From Streptomyces sp. rh34 (GTDB taxonomy: Bacteria > Actinomycetota > Actinomycetes > Streptomycetales > Streptomycetaceae): 55,706 nucleotides of DNA. Both the position numbers and the translations under genes were made by a program. The notes beneath the pieces were generated by a model that was given only the letters and a program-made list of their open reading frames with translations, was not told the DNA's origin and searched no databases. The stretch lies in assembly GCF_002551245.1 (NCBI RefSeq), contig NZ_NTGZ01000015.1, forward strand, positions 1-55,706, in the 5' to 3' direction. This document shows, in pieces, positions 34,949 to 44,797 of this stretch (position 1 is its first letter; every line of letters starts with the position of its first letter).

Positions 34949-37231
34949 TCACTTTGCCGGTTCGGGCTCCGGCGCGTCCACCTGTTCCGGCTCGCCCGCC
35001 GGATCGGCCGGGGTCTTCACGGACTCCAGGAGGAGCTGCGAGACGTCCACGACCTGGATGGACTCCTTGGCCTGGCCGTCGTTCTTCTTGCCGTTGACCG
35101 AGTCGGTCAGCATGACGAGGCAGAACGGGCAGGCGGTGGAGACGATGTCCGGGTTGAGGGAGAGGGCTTCCTCGACGCGCTCGTTGTTCACGCGCTTGCC
35201 GATCCGCTCCTCCATCCACATCCGCGCGCCACCGGCGCCGCAGCAGAAGCCGCGCTCCTTGTGACGGTGCATCTCCTCGTTCCGCAGCCCCGGGACCTTC
35301 GCGATGATCTCGCGCGGCGGGGTGTAGATCTTGTTGTGGCGGCCCAGGTAGCACGGGTCGTGGTACGTGATCAGGCCCTCGACCGGGGTCACCGGGATCA
35401 GCTTGCCCTCGTCGATGAGGTGCTGGAGCAGCTGCGTGTGGTGGATGACCTCGTACTCGCCGCCGAGCTGCGGGTACTCGTTCGCGATGGTGTTGAAGCA
35501 GTGCGGGCAGGTCGCGACGATCTTCTTCGACGACTTGGGCTTCTTCGTCGTCGTGTCACCTTCTTCACCTTCGGCGGAGTCCTCGCCAAACGCCATGTTC
35601 AGCATCGCCACGTTCTCCTGGCCGAGCTGCTGGAACAGCGGCTCGTTGCCCAGGCGGCGCGCGGAGTCACCGGTGCACTTCTCGTCGCCGCCCATGATCG
35701 CGAACTTGACGCCCGCGATGTGCAGCAGCTCCGCGAAGGCCTTCGTGGTCTTCTTGGCCCGGTCCTCCAGGGCGCCCGCGCAGCCGACCCAGTACAGGTA
35801 GTCGACCTCGGTGAGGTCCTCGACGTCCTTCCCGACGATCGGGACCTCGAAGTCGACCTCCTTGGTCCACTCGACACGCGCCTTCTTGGCCAGCCCCCAG
35901 GGGTTGCCCTTCTTCTCCAGGTTCTTGAGCATCGTGCCCGCCTCGGACGGGAACGATGACTCGATCATCACCTGGTAGCGGCGCATGTCGACGATGTGGT
36001 CGATGTGCTCGATGTCGACCGGGCACTGCTCGACGCAGGCGCCGCAGGTGGTGCAGGACCAGAGGACGTCCGGGTCGATGACGCCGTTCTCCTCGGCGGT
36101 GCCGATGAGGGGGCGCTCGGCTTCGGCGAGGGCGGCCGCGGGAACGTCCTTGAGCTGCTCCTCCGTGGCCTTCTCGTTGCCCTCCATGTCCTTGCCGCCG
36201 CCGGCCAGGAGGTAGGGGGCCTTGGCGTGCGCGTGGTCGCGCAGCGACATGATCAGGAGCTTGGGGGAGAGGGGCTTGCCGGTGTTCCAGGCGGGGCACT
36301 GGGACTGGCAGCGGCCGCACTCGGTGCAGGTGGAGAAGTCGAGGATGCCCTTCCAGGAGAACTGCTCGACCTGGGAGACACCGAAGACCGCGTCCTCGGC
36401 CGGGTCCTCCCAGTCGATCTCCTTGCCGCCCGACGTCATCGGCAGGAGCGCGCCGAGCGCGACGTCACCGTCGGCGTTCCGCTTGAACCAGATGTTCGGG
36501 AAGCCGAGGAAACGGTGCCAGGCGACACCCATGTTGGTGTTCAGCGAGACCGTGATCATCCAGATCAGCGAGGTGCCGACCTTGATCATCGCGGCGAGGT
36601 AGATGAGCGTCTGGAGCGTGCTGAGGCTCAGCCCCTCGAAGGCGAGGACCAGCGGGTACGACACGAAGTACGCGGCGTCGTAGCTCTCGACGTGGTGGAT
36701 CGCGCCTTCCAGTCCGCGCAGCACGAGGATCGCGAGGCCGATGACCAGAATGATGTACTCGACGAAGTACGCCTGCCAGGCCTTCGAGCCCGCGAAGCGC
36801 GACTTACGGCCGGCCCGGGACGGCAGGTTCAGCAGCCGGATCGCCATCAGGGCCACGATCCCGACGACCGTCATCAGGCCGATGAACTCGATGTACATCT
36901 CGAACGGCAGCCAGCCGCCGATGATCGGCAGCACCCAGTCGGCCTGGAAGAGCTGCCCGTACGCCTGGAGCAGCGTGGGCGGCAGTGTCAGGAAGCCGAT
37001 GGCGACGAACCAGTGGGCGAAGCCGACGATCCCCCACCGGTTCATCCGGGTGTGGCCGAGGAACTCCTTGACCAGGGTGATCGTCCGCTGCTGGGGGTCG
37101 TCGGTGCGGCTGCCTGCTGGTACCGGCTGTCCGAGACGGACGAAGCGGTAGATCTGCGCGACGGCTCGGGTGATGAGCGCAACGCCGACGACCGTCAGCA
37201 CCAGCGACACAATGATCGCGGCGAGTTGCAT
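34949..37231 (-). CDS. Membrane-bound (Fe-S)-binding protein, heterodisulfide reductase-like
   Basis: This 760-residue protein starts at ATG 37231. The first 280 residues hold about six membrane helices, including a NarI-like quinone/heme segment. Two [4Fe-4S] motifs follow (CTECGRCQSQCP near residue 303, CTTCGACVEQCP near 391). Two CCG-type domains come next (CPHCFNTIANEYP, and CCGAGGARMW near 659). The C-terminus is Pro/Glu-rich. This is the typical actinobacterial HdrD/GlpC-like fusion, thought to pass electrons between a soluble donor and membrane quinones. Its substrate is unknown. It appears to be monocistronic. Confidence 0.9.
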   Translation of the reverse strand: MQLAAIIVSLVLTVVGVALITRAVAQIYRFVRLGQPVPAGSRTDDPQQRTITLVKEFLGHTRMNRWGIVGFAHWFVAIGFLTLPPTLLQAYGQLFQADWVLPIIGGWLPFEMYIEFIGLMTVVGIVALMAIRLLNLPSRAGRKSRFAGSKAWQAYFVEYIILVIGLAILVLRGLEGAIHHVESYDAAYFVSYPLVLAFEGLSLSTLQTLIYLAAMIKVGTSLIWMITVSLNTNMGVAWHRFLGFPNIWFKRNADGDVALGALLPMTSGGKEIDWEDPAEDAVFGVSQVEQFSWKGILDFSTCTECGRCQSQCPAWNTGKPLSPKLLIMSLRDHAHAKAPYLLAGGGKDMEGNEKATEEQLKDVPAAALAEAERPLIGTAEENGVIDPDVLWSCTTCGACVEQCPVDIEHIDHIVDMRRYQVMIESSFPSEAGTMLKNLEKKGNPWGLAKKARVEWTKEVDFEVPIVGKDVEDLTEVDYLYWVGCAGALEDRAKKTTKAFAELLHIAGVKFAIMGGDEKCTGDSARRLGNEPLFQQLGQENVAMLNMAFGEDSAEGEEGDTTTKKPKSSKKIVATCPHCFNTIANEYPQLGGEYEVIHHTQLLQHLIDEGKLIPVTPVEGLITYHDPCYLGRHNKIYTPPREIIAKVPGLRNEEMHRHKERGFCCGAGGARMWMEERIGKRVNNERVEEALSLNPDIVSTACPFCLVMLTDSVNGKKNDGQAKESIQVVDVSQLLLESVKTPADPAGEPEQVDAPEPEPAK

Positions 37232-37266
37232 TTCGGGGCTCCTCGGGCCTGCGAGAGCGGGGTCCA

Positions 37267-37298
37267 GTTACTACTACCCACTACTACTAAGCAGTAAC
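37267..37298. promoter_or_regulatory. AT-rich inverted repeat upstream of the Fe-S gene
   Basis: GTTACT at 37267-37272 and AGTAAC at 37293-37298 flank several ACTACT units, 36-67 bp upstream of the Fe-S gene start. The local AT content is far above the surroundings. This could be a promoter or operator for the Fe-S gene; the binding protein is unknown. Confidence 0.4.
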
Positions 37299-37326
37299 TT
37301 AATTAGTCTGTGCTGACACTATCCAC

Positions 37327-38310
37327 TTATTCCACCGTGCTGTAGCCGGGGCGTCGGTGATCTGCGTCGCTCAGGTGTGCCTTGGTTCGACGGGCCCTCC
37401 GGAGCCGCGTCCGCAGGGGGGCGCGTGCGGCTTCGGCGAGAATCGCCAGGTCGAGCACTACTCCATGGTGCTCCGCGTAGTGCTGGTCCAGCAGGGCGGG
37501 GTCGTCCCACGGCATGCCGGACCTGGCGCGCACCTGTGCCAGCCCGGTCAGTCCCGGCCGCAGTTCCTGCCGCCACTGCCGGGCGCCGGGCCGCGCGGCC
37601 CGTGGATCGCCCGGGGCCAGTGGGGCGGGGCCGACCAGGGAGAGTTCGCCGCGTACGACGTGGGGCAGGCGGGAGAACAGGTCCAGCCGGAGCCTGCGGG
37701 TGCGCAGGGTGCGCAGCTCGAAGACCCGGCCGCCCAGGCCGGTCCGGGGGCGGCGGTCCCAGGCGCCGCCCGGAGTGTGCCGCGCGCCCAGGGCGAGGGC
37801 CGCGACGGCGACGGCGGGGGCGGTCAGGATCAGCAGGACGGTGCCGAGAGTCAGGTCCAGGACCCGTTCGGCCGGTGCGCGCGGGAGGAAGCGGTCCGTG
37901 ACCCGCCCGGCCCGGTCGGTGAGGCCGGTCAGGCGTGCCGCGGGGCGCGAGGGGAACTGGCCTCTGACCGTCCCTGCCACCGCCCTGTACGGGGACGGGT
38001 GCGGGGGTGGGGGCGGGGTCGCGTGCGGATGTGGGTGCGCGTGCGGATGTGCCTCGTGCGGTGCCGGGCTGTGCGGCTCCGCCTCGGGTGACTCCGAGCG
38101 GGGCTGGGGCGGGCGGGGGAGTGGTCGCTGCGGACCCTGGGTCGGCCGGGTCTGGTGGGTCTGCTGGGGGTGTTCGGTCTTCTGGGGCCGCGGGTTCCTG
38201 TGGTTGGTCTTCTTCTGGTTCTTGAGGTCCTGCTGGCCCTGTCGGCCCTTCCGGGCCTTCTGGCTTCTCTGGTTCTTCCGCCGTACGCGCGGCTTCCTCG
38301 CGTTCTGCAT
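37327..38310 (-). CDS. Bacterial sugar transferase (WcaJ/ExoY-like), low-complexity N-terminus
   Basis: The C-terminal 190 residues match the bacterial sugar transferase family. One hydrophobic helix (LDLTLGTVLLILTAPAVAVAALAL) is followed by FELRTLR, RLPHVVRGELSLVGPAPL and LRPGLTGLAQV, as in initiating phosphoglycosyl transferases that load a sugar phosphate onto undecaprenyl phosphate. The start is uncertain: ATG 38308-38310 gives a 130-residue Gln/Pro/His-rich extension. A second frame over the same DNA reads a Glu/Pro-rich peptide starting at 38353, so a frameshift may hide the true N-terminus. It is divergent from dnaK. Confidence 0.65.
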   Translation of the reverse strand: MQNARKPRVRRKNQRSQKARKGRQGQQDLKNQKKTNHRNPRPQKTEHPQQTHQTRPTQGPQRPLPRPPQPRSESPEAEPHSPAPHEAHPHAHPHPHATPPPPPHPSPYRAVAGTVRGQFPSRPAARLTGLTDRAGRVTDRFLPRAPAERVLDLTLGTVLLILTAPAVAVAALALGARHTPGGAWDRRPRTGLGGRVFELRTLRTRRLRLDLFSRLPHVVRGELSLVGPAPLAPGDPRAARPGARQWRQELRPGLTGLAQVRARSGMPWDDPALLDQHYAEHHGVVLDLAILAEAARAPLRTRLRRARRTKAHLSDADHRRPGYSTVE

Positions 38311-38529
38311 CGCGCCCGCCCGGGGTTCGAGGTCCGATGGTGTGACGATCCACGGTGAAACCTGCCGGTCGGTGACGGTTGTGACCGTCTCACGGCATTT
38401 TGTGACAGAACGATCCCACGGTGAGACGGTGGGGCGGGTGGTGTGTGAGGGGCGTGGCGTGCGCGGGTGCGGCGTGGGGTGACCGGGGAGGGCGGGCAGG
38501 CCCTGGGTGTGTTCTCCGTGTGCACTTAA

Positions 38530-38550
38530 GTTGAGCGTAAGGGACTCAGG
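38530..38550. promoter_or_regulatory. HAIR-like HspR operator, imperfect
   Basis: GTTGAGC-N7-ACTCAGG departs at two positions in each half from the HAIR consensus CTTGAGT-N7-ACTCAAG and keeps the exact 7-nt spacing. It lies 74-94 bp upstream of dnaK. HspR, encoded by the last gene of the operon, is expected to bind here together with the perfect site downstream. Confidence 0.7.
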
Positions 38551-38581
38551 TCTGTTGACTCCGGGGCGGGCGTCGTGCATC

Positions 38582-38602
38582 CTTGAGTCAGATCCACTCA
38601 AG
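38582..38602. promoter_or_regulatory. HAIR operator for HspR, perfect
   Basis: CTTGAGT at 38582-38588 and ACTCAAG at 38596-38602 with 7 nt between match the HAIR consensus exactly. It ends 21 bp before the dnaK start codon and overlaps the expected leader region. This is the established target of HspR-DnaK repression in Streptomyces. Confidence 0.92.
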
Positions 38603-38623
38603 TAGTCAGTTGGAGGAATTGAA

Positions 38624-40477
38624 ATGGCACGTGCGGTCGGCATCGACCTGGGCACGACTAACTCCGTCGTCAGCGTTCTCGAAGGCGGCGAGCCCACCGT
38701 CATCACCAACGCCGAAGGCGCCAGGACCACGCCGTCCGTCGTCGCCTTCGCCAAGAACGGCGAGGTGCTCGTCGGCGAGGTCGCGAAGCGCCAGGCGGTC
38801 ACCAACGTCGACAGGACCATCCGCTCCGTCAAGCGCCACATGGGCACTGACTGGAAGATCGACCTGGACGGCAAGAGCTTCAACCCGCAGCAGATGAGCG
38901 CCTTCATCCTGCAGAAGCTGAAGCGCGACGCCGAGTCCTACCTGGGCGAGAAGGTGACCGACGCGGTCATCACCGTCCCGGCGTACTTCAACGACTCCGA
39001 GCGTCAGGCGACGAAGGAGGCCGGCGAGATCGCGGGCCTGAACGTCCTGCGCATCGTCAACGAGCCGACCGCCGCAGCCCTGGCGTACGGCCTCGACAAG
39101 GACGACCAGACGATCCTCGTCTTCGACCTCGGTGGCGGCACCTTCGACGTGTCCCTCCTGGAGATCGGCGACGGCGTCGTCGAGGTGAAGGCCACCAACG
39201 GTGACAACCACCTCGGTGGTGACGACTGGGACCAGCGCGTCGTCGACTACCTGGTGAAGCAGTTCGCCAACGGGCACGGCGTGGACCTGTCCAAGGACAA
39301 GATGGCTCTCCAGCGTCTCCGCGAGGCCGCGGAGAAGGCGAAGATCGAGCTCTCGTCCTCGACCGAGACCACGATCAACCTGCCCTACATCACGGCGTCC
39401 GCCGAGGGCCCGCTGCACCTGGACGAGAAGCTCACGCGCTCGCAGTTCCAGCAGCTGACCGCGGACCTCCTGGACCGCTGCAAGACCCCGTTCCACAACG
39501 TCATCAAGGACGCGGGCATCCAGCTCTCCGAGATCGACCACGTCGTTCTCGTCGGTGGCTCCACCCGTATGCCCGCCGTCGCCGAGCTCGTCAAGGAGCT
39601 GACCGGCGGCCAGGACGCCAACAAGGGCGTGAACCCGGACGAGGTCGTCGCCATCGGCGCCGTGCTCCAGGCCGGTGTCCTCAAGGGCGAGGTCAAGGAC
39701 GTCCTGCTCCTCGACGTCACCCCGCTGTCCCTCGGCATCGAGACCAAGGGAGGGATCATGACCAAGCTCATCGAGCGCAACACCACGATCCCGACCAAGC
39801 GCTCCGAGATCTTCACGACGGCCGAGGACAACCAGCCGTCCGTGCAGATCCAGGTCTACCAGGGCGAGCGCGAGATCGCGGCGTACAACAAGAAGCTCGG
39901 GATGTTCGAGCTGACCGGTCTGCCGCCGGCCCCGCGCGGTGTCCCGCAGATCGAGGTCGCCTTCGACATCGACGCCAACGGCATCATGCACGTCACGGCC
40001 AAGGACCTCGGCACCGGCAAGGAGCAGAAGATGACCGTCACCGGCGGCTCCTCGCTGCCGAAGGACGAGGTCAACCGGATGCGCGAAGAGGCCGAGAAGT
40101 ACGCGGAGGAGGACCACGCCCGCCGCGAGGCCGCCGAGTCGCGCAACCAGGGCGAGCAGCTCGTCTACCAGACGGAGAAGTTCCTCAAGGACAACGAGGA
40201 CAAGGTCCCGGCCGACGTGAAGACGGAGGTGGAGACCGCCGTCGGTGAGCTGAAGGAGAAGCTCAAGGGCGAGGACTCCGCCGAGATCCGCACGGCAACC
40301 GAGAAGGTCGCGGCCGTCTCCCAGAAGCTCGGCCAGGCGATGTACGCCAACGCCCAGGCCGAGGGTGCGACCCCGGGCGCCGACGCCCCGGGCGACGCCC
40401 AGGCCAAGGCCGACGACGACGTCGTCGACGCCGAGATCGTGGACGACGAGAAGGACACCAAGGGCGGTGCGGCGTGA
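38624..40477 (+). CDS. dnaK: Molecular chaperone DnaK
   Basis: This 617-residue protein starts at ATG 38624 behind GGAGG. The Hsp70 signatures are all present: [23 protein letters not shown] and [12 protein letters not shown], with the linker [19 protein letters not shown] before the substrate-binding domain. The tail is acidic and Ala-rich and ends KDTKGGAA. It binds unfolded peptides with ATP-driven cycles stimulated by DnaJ and GrpE, and in Streptomyces also acts as co-repressor with HspR. It is the first gene of a four-gene operon. Confidence 0.98.
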   Translation: MARAVGIDLGTTNSVVSVLEGGEPTVITNAEGARTTPSVVAFAKNGEVLVGEVAKRQAVTNVDRTIRSVKRHMGTDWKIDLDGKSFNPQQMSAFILQKLKRDAESYLGEKVTDAVITVPAYFNDSERQATKEAGEIAGLNVLRIVNEPTAAALAYGLDKDDQTILVFDLGGGTFDVSLLEIGDGVVEVKATNGDNHLGGDDWDQRVVDYLVKQFANGHGVDLSKDKMALQRLREAAEKAKIELSSSTETTINLPYITASAEGPLHLDEKLTRSQFQQLTADLLDRCKTPFHNVIKDAGIQLSEIDHVVLVGGSTRMPAVAELVKELTGGQDANKGVNPDEVVAIGAVLQAGVLKGEVKDVLLLDVTPLSLGIETKGGIMTKLIERNTTIPTKRSEIFTTAEDNQPSVQIQVYQGEREIAAYNKKLGMFELTGLPPAPRGVPQIEVAFDIDANGIMHVTAKDLGTGKEQKMTVTGGSSLPKDEVNRMREEAEKYAEEDHARREAAESRNQGEQLVYQTEKFLKDNEDKVPADVKTEVETAVGELKEKLKGEDSAEIRTATEKVAAVSQKLGQAMYANAQAEGATPGADAPGDAQAKADDDVVDAEIVDDEKDTKGGAA

Positions 40478-41124
40478 CCGAGGAGACTCCGGGCTTCGAG
40501 GAGAAGCCCGACGTCCCCTCCGGCGCCACCCCTGATGACGCCGAGCCGAAGGCTGCCGACTCCTCCGAGGAGGAGACGGCAGCCCCGGCCGGGGACCTCG
40601 ACCCGACCGTCGGTCTGACCGCACAGCTGGACCAGGTACGCACCGCGCTCGGTGAGCGCACCGCGGACCTCCAGCGGCTCCAGGCCGAGTACCAGAACTA
40701 CCGCCGCCGCGTCGAGCGGGACCGGGTCACGGTCAAGGAGATCGCTGTCGCGAACCTCCTGTCCGAGCTCCTGCCCGTCCTCGACGACGTCGGCCGCGCG
40801 CGGGAACACGGCGAGCTGGTCGGCGGCTTCAAGTCGGTGGCCGAATCGATGGAGACCATCGTCGCGAAGCTGGGCCTCCAGCAGTTCGGCAAGGAGGGCG
40901 AGCCCTTCGACCCGACGATCCACGAGGCCCTGATGCACAGTTACGCGCCGGACGTCACCGAGACGACCTGCGTGGCGATCCTGCAGCCGGGGTATCGCAT
41001 CGGCGAGCGCACCATCCGCCCCGCGCGGGTGGCCGTGGCCGAGCCGCAGCCGGGCGCCACGCCCGCCGCGGCCAAGGAAGAGAAGACAGACGACGAGGAG
41101 AGCGGTGGCACCGAGGAGGTCTGA
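40474..41124 (+). CDS. grpE: Nucleotide exchange factor GrpE
   Basis: This 216-residue protein starts at GTG 40474, overlapping the dnaK stop by 4 bp (GTGA). An acidic disordered N-terminus precedes the long coiled coil ([21 protein letters not shown]). The C-terminal beta domain contains [12 protein letters not shown] and [20 protein letters not shown], the GrpE signature. It releases ADP from DnaK. Translational coupling with dnaK is expected. Confidence 0.96.
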   Translation: MTEETPGFEEKPDVPSGATPDDAEPKAADSSEEETAAPAGDLDPTVGLTAQLDQVRTALGERTADLQRLQAEYQNYRRRVERDRVTVKEIAVANLLSELLPVLDDVGRAREHGELVGGFKSVAESMETIVAKLGLQQFGKEGEPFDPTIHEALMHSYAPDVTETTCVAILQPGYRIGERTIRPARVAVAEPQPGATPAAAKEEKTDDEESGGTEEV

Positions 41125-41220
41125 CGGCAACGCGTCTGACCACCAGGGTGCACACCGACCGGCCCGGCGGCCGGCCCACGGGCCGGCCGCTCGGCCGATC
41201 GTCCGGAAGGAGGGACGTCG

Positions 41221-42414
41221 ATGAGCACGAAGGACTTCGTCGAGAAGGACTACTACAAGGTCCTCGGCGTCCCCAAGGACGCCACCGACGCCGAGGTCAA
41301 GAAGGCGTACCGGAAGCTCGCCCGCGAGTTCCACCCGGACGCCAACAAGGGCGACGCCAAGGCGGAGGAGCGCTTCAAGGAGATCTCCGAGGCGAACGAC
41401 ATCCTCGGTGACCCCAAGAAGCGCAAGGAGTACGACGAGGCGCGCGCCCTCTTCGGCAACGGCGGCTTCCGCGCCGGCCCCGGTGGTGCCGGCGGCAACT
41501 TCAACTTCGACCTGGGCGACCTCTTCGGAGGCGGCGCCCCGGGTGGCGGCGGACAGGGCGGCGCGGGCGGCTTCGGCGGCGGCGGGGGCGGTCTCGGCGA
41601 CGTCTTCGGCGGGCTGTTCAACCGCGGCGGCGCGGGCGCCCGCGTCCAGCCGCGGCGCGGCCAGGACATCGAGTCCGAGGTGACGCTCAGCTTCACCGAG
41701 GCGGTCGACGGGGCCACGGTCCCGCTGCGGATGTCCAGCCAGGCGCCCTGCAAGGCGTGTTCCGGCACCGGCGACAAGAACGGCACCCCCAGGGTCTGCC
41801 CGACCTGTGTCGGCACCGGCCAGGTCTCGCGCGGCAGCGGCGGCGGCTTCTCGCTCACCGACCCCTGTGTGGACTGCAAGGGCCGGGGCCTCATCGCCCA
41901 GGACCCCTGCGAGGTCTGCAAGGGGAGCGGCCGGGCGAAGTCGGCGCACACCATGCAGGTGAGGATTCCGGCGGGCGTCACCGACGGCCAGCGGATCCGG
42001 CTGCGCGGCAAGGGCGGTGCGGGCGAACGCGGCGGTCCGGCCGGCGACCTCTACGTCGTCGTCCACGTCGACGCCCACCCGGTCTTCGGCCGCAAGGGCG
42101 ACAACCTCACGGTCACCGTGCCCGTCACCTATCCGGAGGCGACGCTCGGCGGCGAGGTCAAGGTCCCCACGCTCGGCGGCCCCCCGGTCACCCTGAAACT
42201 TCCCGCCGGCACCCCCAACGGGCGTACGATGCGCGCCCGGGGCAAGGGTGCGGTGCGCAAGGACGGCACCCGCGGAGACCTGTTGGTCACCGTGGAGGTC
42301 GCGGTCCCCAGGGACCTGGGCCAGGAGGCCAGGGACGCCCTGGAGGCCTACCGGAAGGCGACCGCGGACGAGGACCCGCGGGCGGAGCTGTTCCAGGCTG
42401 CGAAGGGAGCTTGA
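41221..42414 (+). CDS. dnaJ: Co-chaperone DnaJ (DnaJ1 type)
   Basis: This 397-residue protein starts at ATG 41221 behind GGAGGG. The J domain has the HPD motif (REFHPDANKG). A Gly/Phe-rich segment runs from about residue 80 to 135. Four CxxCxGxG zinc motifs follow (CKACSGTG, CPTCVGTG, CVDCKGRG, CEVCKGSG), then the C-terminal substrate-binding domains. It stimulates DnaK ATPase and delivers substrates. It lies 96 bp after grpE and one base before hspR. Confidence 0.97.
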   Translation: MSTKDFVEKDYYKVLGVPKDATDAEVKKAYRKLAREFHPDANKGDAKAEERFKEISEANDILGDPKKRKEYDEARALFGNGGFRAGPGGAGGNFNFDLGDLFGGGAPGGGGQGGAGGFGGGGGGLGDVFGGLFNRGGAGARVQPRRGQDIESEVTLSFTEAVDGATVPLRMSSQAPCKACSGTGDKNGTPRVCPTCVGTGQVSRGSGGGFSLTDPCVDCKGRGLIAQDPCEVCKGSGRAKSAHTMQVRIPAGVTDGQRIRLRGKGGAGERGGPAGDLYVVVHVDAHPVFGRKGDNLTVTVPVTYPEATLGGEVKVPTLGGPPVTLKLPAGTPNGRTMRARGKGAVRKDGTRGDLLVTVEVAVPRDLGQEARDALEAYRKATADEDPRAELFQAAKGA

Positions 42415-42415
42415 G

Positions 42416-42868
42416 ATGGACGGCCGTCGACGCAATCCGTACCAGCTGACCGATGAGACACCGGTGTACGTGATCTCGATCGCGGCCCAGCTCTCGGGCC
42501 TTCACCCGCAGACACTGCGCCAGTACGACCGTCTCGGCCTGGTCTCCCCGGACCGTACGGCCGGGCGCGGCCGGCGCTACTCGGCCCGCGACATCGAGCT
42601 GCTGCGCACCGTGCAGCAGCTGTCGCAGGACGAGGGCATCAACCTGGCGGGCATCAAGCGGATCATCGAGCTGGAGAACCAGGTCGCGGCCCTCCAGCAG
42701 CGCGTCGCCGAGCTCTCGGCGGCGGTGGACGGCGCGGCGGTCGCCATGCGGCAGCGCGAGGCCCAGGTGCACGCCTCGTACCGCCGGGACCTGGTGCCGT
42801 ACCAGGACGTGCAGCAGACCAGCGCGCTGGTGGTCTGGCGTCCGAAGCCGAAGCGGCCGATGGACTGA
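42416..42868 (+). CDS. hspR: Heat-shock repressor HspR
   Basis: This 150-residue MerR-family protein starts at ATG 42416, one base after the dnaJ stop. The helix-turn-helix and wing (YVISIAAQLSGLHPQTLRQY, GRGRRYSARDIELL) are followed by a coiled coil (LENQVAALQQRVAEL). The C-terminus ends VVWRPKPKR. HspR represses the dnaK operon through HAIR sites, with DnaK as co-repressor, so this is an autoregulated unit. Two HAIR sites are seen upstream of dnaK. Confidence 0.95.
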   Translation: MDGRRRNPYQLTDETPVYVISIAAQLSGLHPQTLRQYDRLGLVSPDRTAGRGRRYSARDIELLRTVQQLSQDEGINLAGIKRIIELENQVAALQQRVAELSAAVDGAAVAMRQREAQVHASYRRDLVPYQDVQQTSALVVWRPKPKRPMD

Positions 42869-42934
42869 CCGGACACGGCCGACCGACCGGCAGGACACGG
42901 TCGGCGTGTGTCGGCGGGATCCGGCGTGAGCCTC

Positions 42935-42969
42935 GGGGCCGGGAGAGCGGATGACGCTCTCCCGGCCCC
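42935..42969 (+). terminator. Terminator of the dnaK operon
   Basis: The perfect 14-bp arms GGGGCCGGGAGAGC (42935-42948) and its complement (42956-42969) flank a 7-nt loop, 66 bp after the hspR stop. A T-containing tail follows. Confidence 0.8.
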
Positions 42970-43191
42970 GTCGTCGTGTGCCCCCTCGTGTGCCCTCGTG
43001 GCCCGGTCGCCGCGCATCCTCAGTGGCCGAACATCCCCGGAGTGTTCCGGCGGAATACGGTTGGCACCAAGTAGCCCGGCGTATGCAGCAAGTTGACAGT
43101 GATCACCCCTGGCGCGGGCACGTGTCACTGGCAAGCTTGTGGGCGTCGGCGAGGGAAGCCGGCGAGCCACATGACGTACGGGGAGGAACAC

Positions 43192-43461
43192 ATGGGCGTC
43201 TGCGCGTTCACCAGGAGGATGGTCGGTACCGGGGGAATGATCCTGGGGCTGGTCGTCGGGGCGGCCGCCGTCCCGGCCCACGCCAGTGCCGGGACGGGTG
43301 TCGTGTCCGGGCACGGCGGGGCGGCCACGCTGCCGTGGGGGGTCTCGCAAGCCGTGTCGGAGGGGTCCCGCGCGGTCTCCGGGGTCCTCTGCGGCCTACC
43401 GCTGCCGAAGGGTCTCGGACCGGACAGGGGCAAGCCCAAGTGCGTCAACGGCTGGCAGTAG
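43192..43461 (+). CDS. Small secreted protein
   Basis: This 89-residue protein starts at ATG 43192 behind GGGAGG. It has a clear signal peptide (basic FTRRM, then GMILGLVVGAAAVPAHASA with an AHA-type cleavage site). The mature part is about 60 residues with two Cys (VLCGLPLPKG, KPKCVNGW) that could form a disulfide. No family is recognised. It lies between the heat-shock operon and the lanthipeptide cluster and is read rightward. Confidence 0.6.
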   Translation: MGVCAFTRRMVGTGGMILGLVVGAAAVPAHASAGTGVVSGHGGAATLPWGVSQAVSEGSRAVSGVLCGLPLPKGLGPDRGKPKCVNGWQ

Positions 43462-43718
43462 ACGGTCCGGTCGAGGTCGAGGTCGAGATCGTGGTGGTCC
43501 GGGCCGCCGTGCCGGCCGCGCCCGCCGGGACCGCGGTGCTCCGGCTCCTGGGAATGCTGCCCGCGCACTGGGAGTGCGCCCAGCGCATCGAGGAGGACCG
43601 GATCACCGTCCTGGTCCGGGGCGGCGGGCGGCAGGACGTGCGGGAGCGCTGCGCCGAGGCGCTGAAGGACCGGACGCTGGAGGGCTGGACGCTGGAGGAC
43701 GGCCGGCGGGTCCCGTAG
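43441..43718 (+). CDS. Possible small hypothetical protein
   Basis: This frame starts at GTG 43441 and overlaps the end of the secreted protein gene. It reads about 92 residues with beta-rich, acidic sequence (VEVEIVVVRAAVPA, RITVLVRGGGRQD, LEGWTLEDGRRVP). It looks like a compact alpha/beta protein and stops before the leftward regulator. There is no family match I recognise and the start is uncertain; a GTG at 43493 is an alternative. Confidence 0.4.
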
Positions 43719-43760
43719 GGCCTCGGGGAGACGGGCCCTCACCCGTGGTGCCGGGGGGCC

Positions 43761-44753
43761 TCAGATCCAGCCCCTCTCACGGGCCAGCAGGGCCGCGTGC
43801 GGGCGGCTGGTCGCGTTCAGGATGCGCAGGACGTCAGCGACGTGACGGCGGTACGTCCGTACCGAGATGTCCAGGTTACGGGCGCCCGTCTCGTCCTTCG
43901 TGACCCGGCACATCTCCTCCATGACACGCTGCTCCATCTCCGAGAGCACGCCCGTCGGCGCGGGATCGGTGTCGATCAGGGCGGCGAGGTCCGTGGCCTC
44001 GGTCCAGATCTTCTCGAACAGGGCCAGGATGTTGGAGACCAGACCGGCCTGCTGGGTGACCAGTGCGCCGCTCGACGTGTCCGCCGGGTCCACGGGCACC
44101 AGGGCCGTCCGGCGGTCGTAGACGAGGATGCGCTCGGACAGGTCGTCCGCGGCTCGGATCGACGCGCCCTGCGCCCTGAGCTCGCGGAGGTAGGCGACGG
44201 TGGGCGGGTGGTCGAGCGCCTCCCGCAGCACCACGCTGCGGATCCGCACGCCCCGGCGCAGACACCGGGTGTCGAGCGGGCGCGCGTGCGCGATGTTCTC
44301 GGGGGTGAGGGTGGTGTACGGCTCGACGGAGAGGATCTCCTGCCGGGCGAAGAAGGCCAGGTCGTCGATCCGGTCGCGGATGTGCCGCAGGACTTCGAGC
44401 CGCTCCACGCCCTGCGTGGCGAGGGGGCGGGCCTGTTGTTCGGCGGTCAGGTCGGCCACCAGATGCCGGGACCTGGTGACCTGGTGGAGCTGTTCGTGCA
44501 GCTCGCGCAGCCGTATCTCCGTGAGCCGCTCGATCGCGGTCTCCGGATCGGTCGCCGTCGCCGCGCCGTGTTCGTCGGTCCGCAGGAGGCACAGCTCGTC
44601 GAGCCGGGCGAGGGCCTTCTCCACGTCCTCACGCGGGCGGTGGAGGAGGATGTCGATGTCCTCGGTGCTGGTCCCGGGATTGCGCAGGAAGTACCGATAG
44701 ACGCGTTCCTCCGTCGCGTCGATACCGAGTATCGACAGACTTCCGTCGTTCAC
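43761..44753 (-). CDS. LuxR-type regulator with TrmB-like N-terminus
   Basis: This 330-residue protein starts at GTG 44751-44753. The N-terminal 75 residues look like a TrmB-type winged helix (EERVYRYFLRNPGTSTEDI, DVEKALARLDELCLL). The central region resembles a phospholipase-like sensor fold found in many Streptomyces regulators. The C-terminal helix-turn-helix is LuxR-like (DISVRTYRRHVADVLRIL). Such proteins often control adjacent specialised-metabolite clusters. It is divergent from the small LuxR gene at 44987, with a tandem repeat between them, and likely regulates the lanthipeptide genes. Confidence 0.7.
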   Translation of the reverse strand: MNDGSLSILGIDATEERVYRYFLRNPGTSTEDIDILLHRPREDVEKALARLDELCLLRTDEHGAATATDPETAIERLTEIRLRELHEQLHQVTRSRHLVADLTAEQQARPLATQGVERLEVLRHIRDRIDDLAFFARQEILSVEPYTTLTPENIAHARPLDTRCLRRGVRIRSVVLREALDHPPTVAYLRELRAQGASIRAADDLSERILVYDRRTALVPVDPADTSSGALVTQQAGLVSNILALFEKIWTEATDLAALIDTDPAPTGVLSEMEQRVMEEMCRVTKDETGARNLDISVRTYRRHVADVLRILNATSRPHAALLARERGWI

Positions 44754-44797
44754 TGCTGCCGCCCCCCGCGTGCCGCACAACAACTGCCGGCGCGCCG

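Noticed and set aside
42951..43718. Single 255-residue plus-strand gene
   Set aside because: Its first half crosses the hspR terminator and the secreted-protein gene in another frame; only the last 90 residues look coding.
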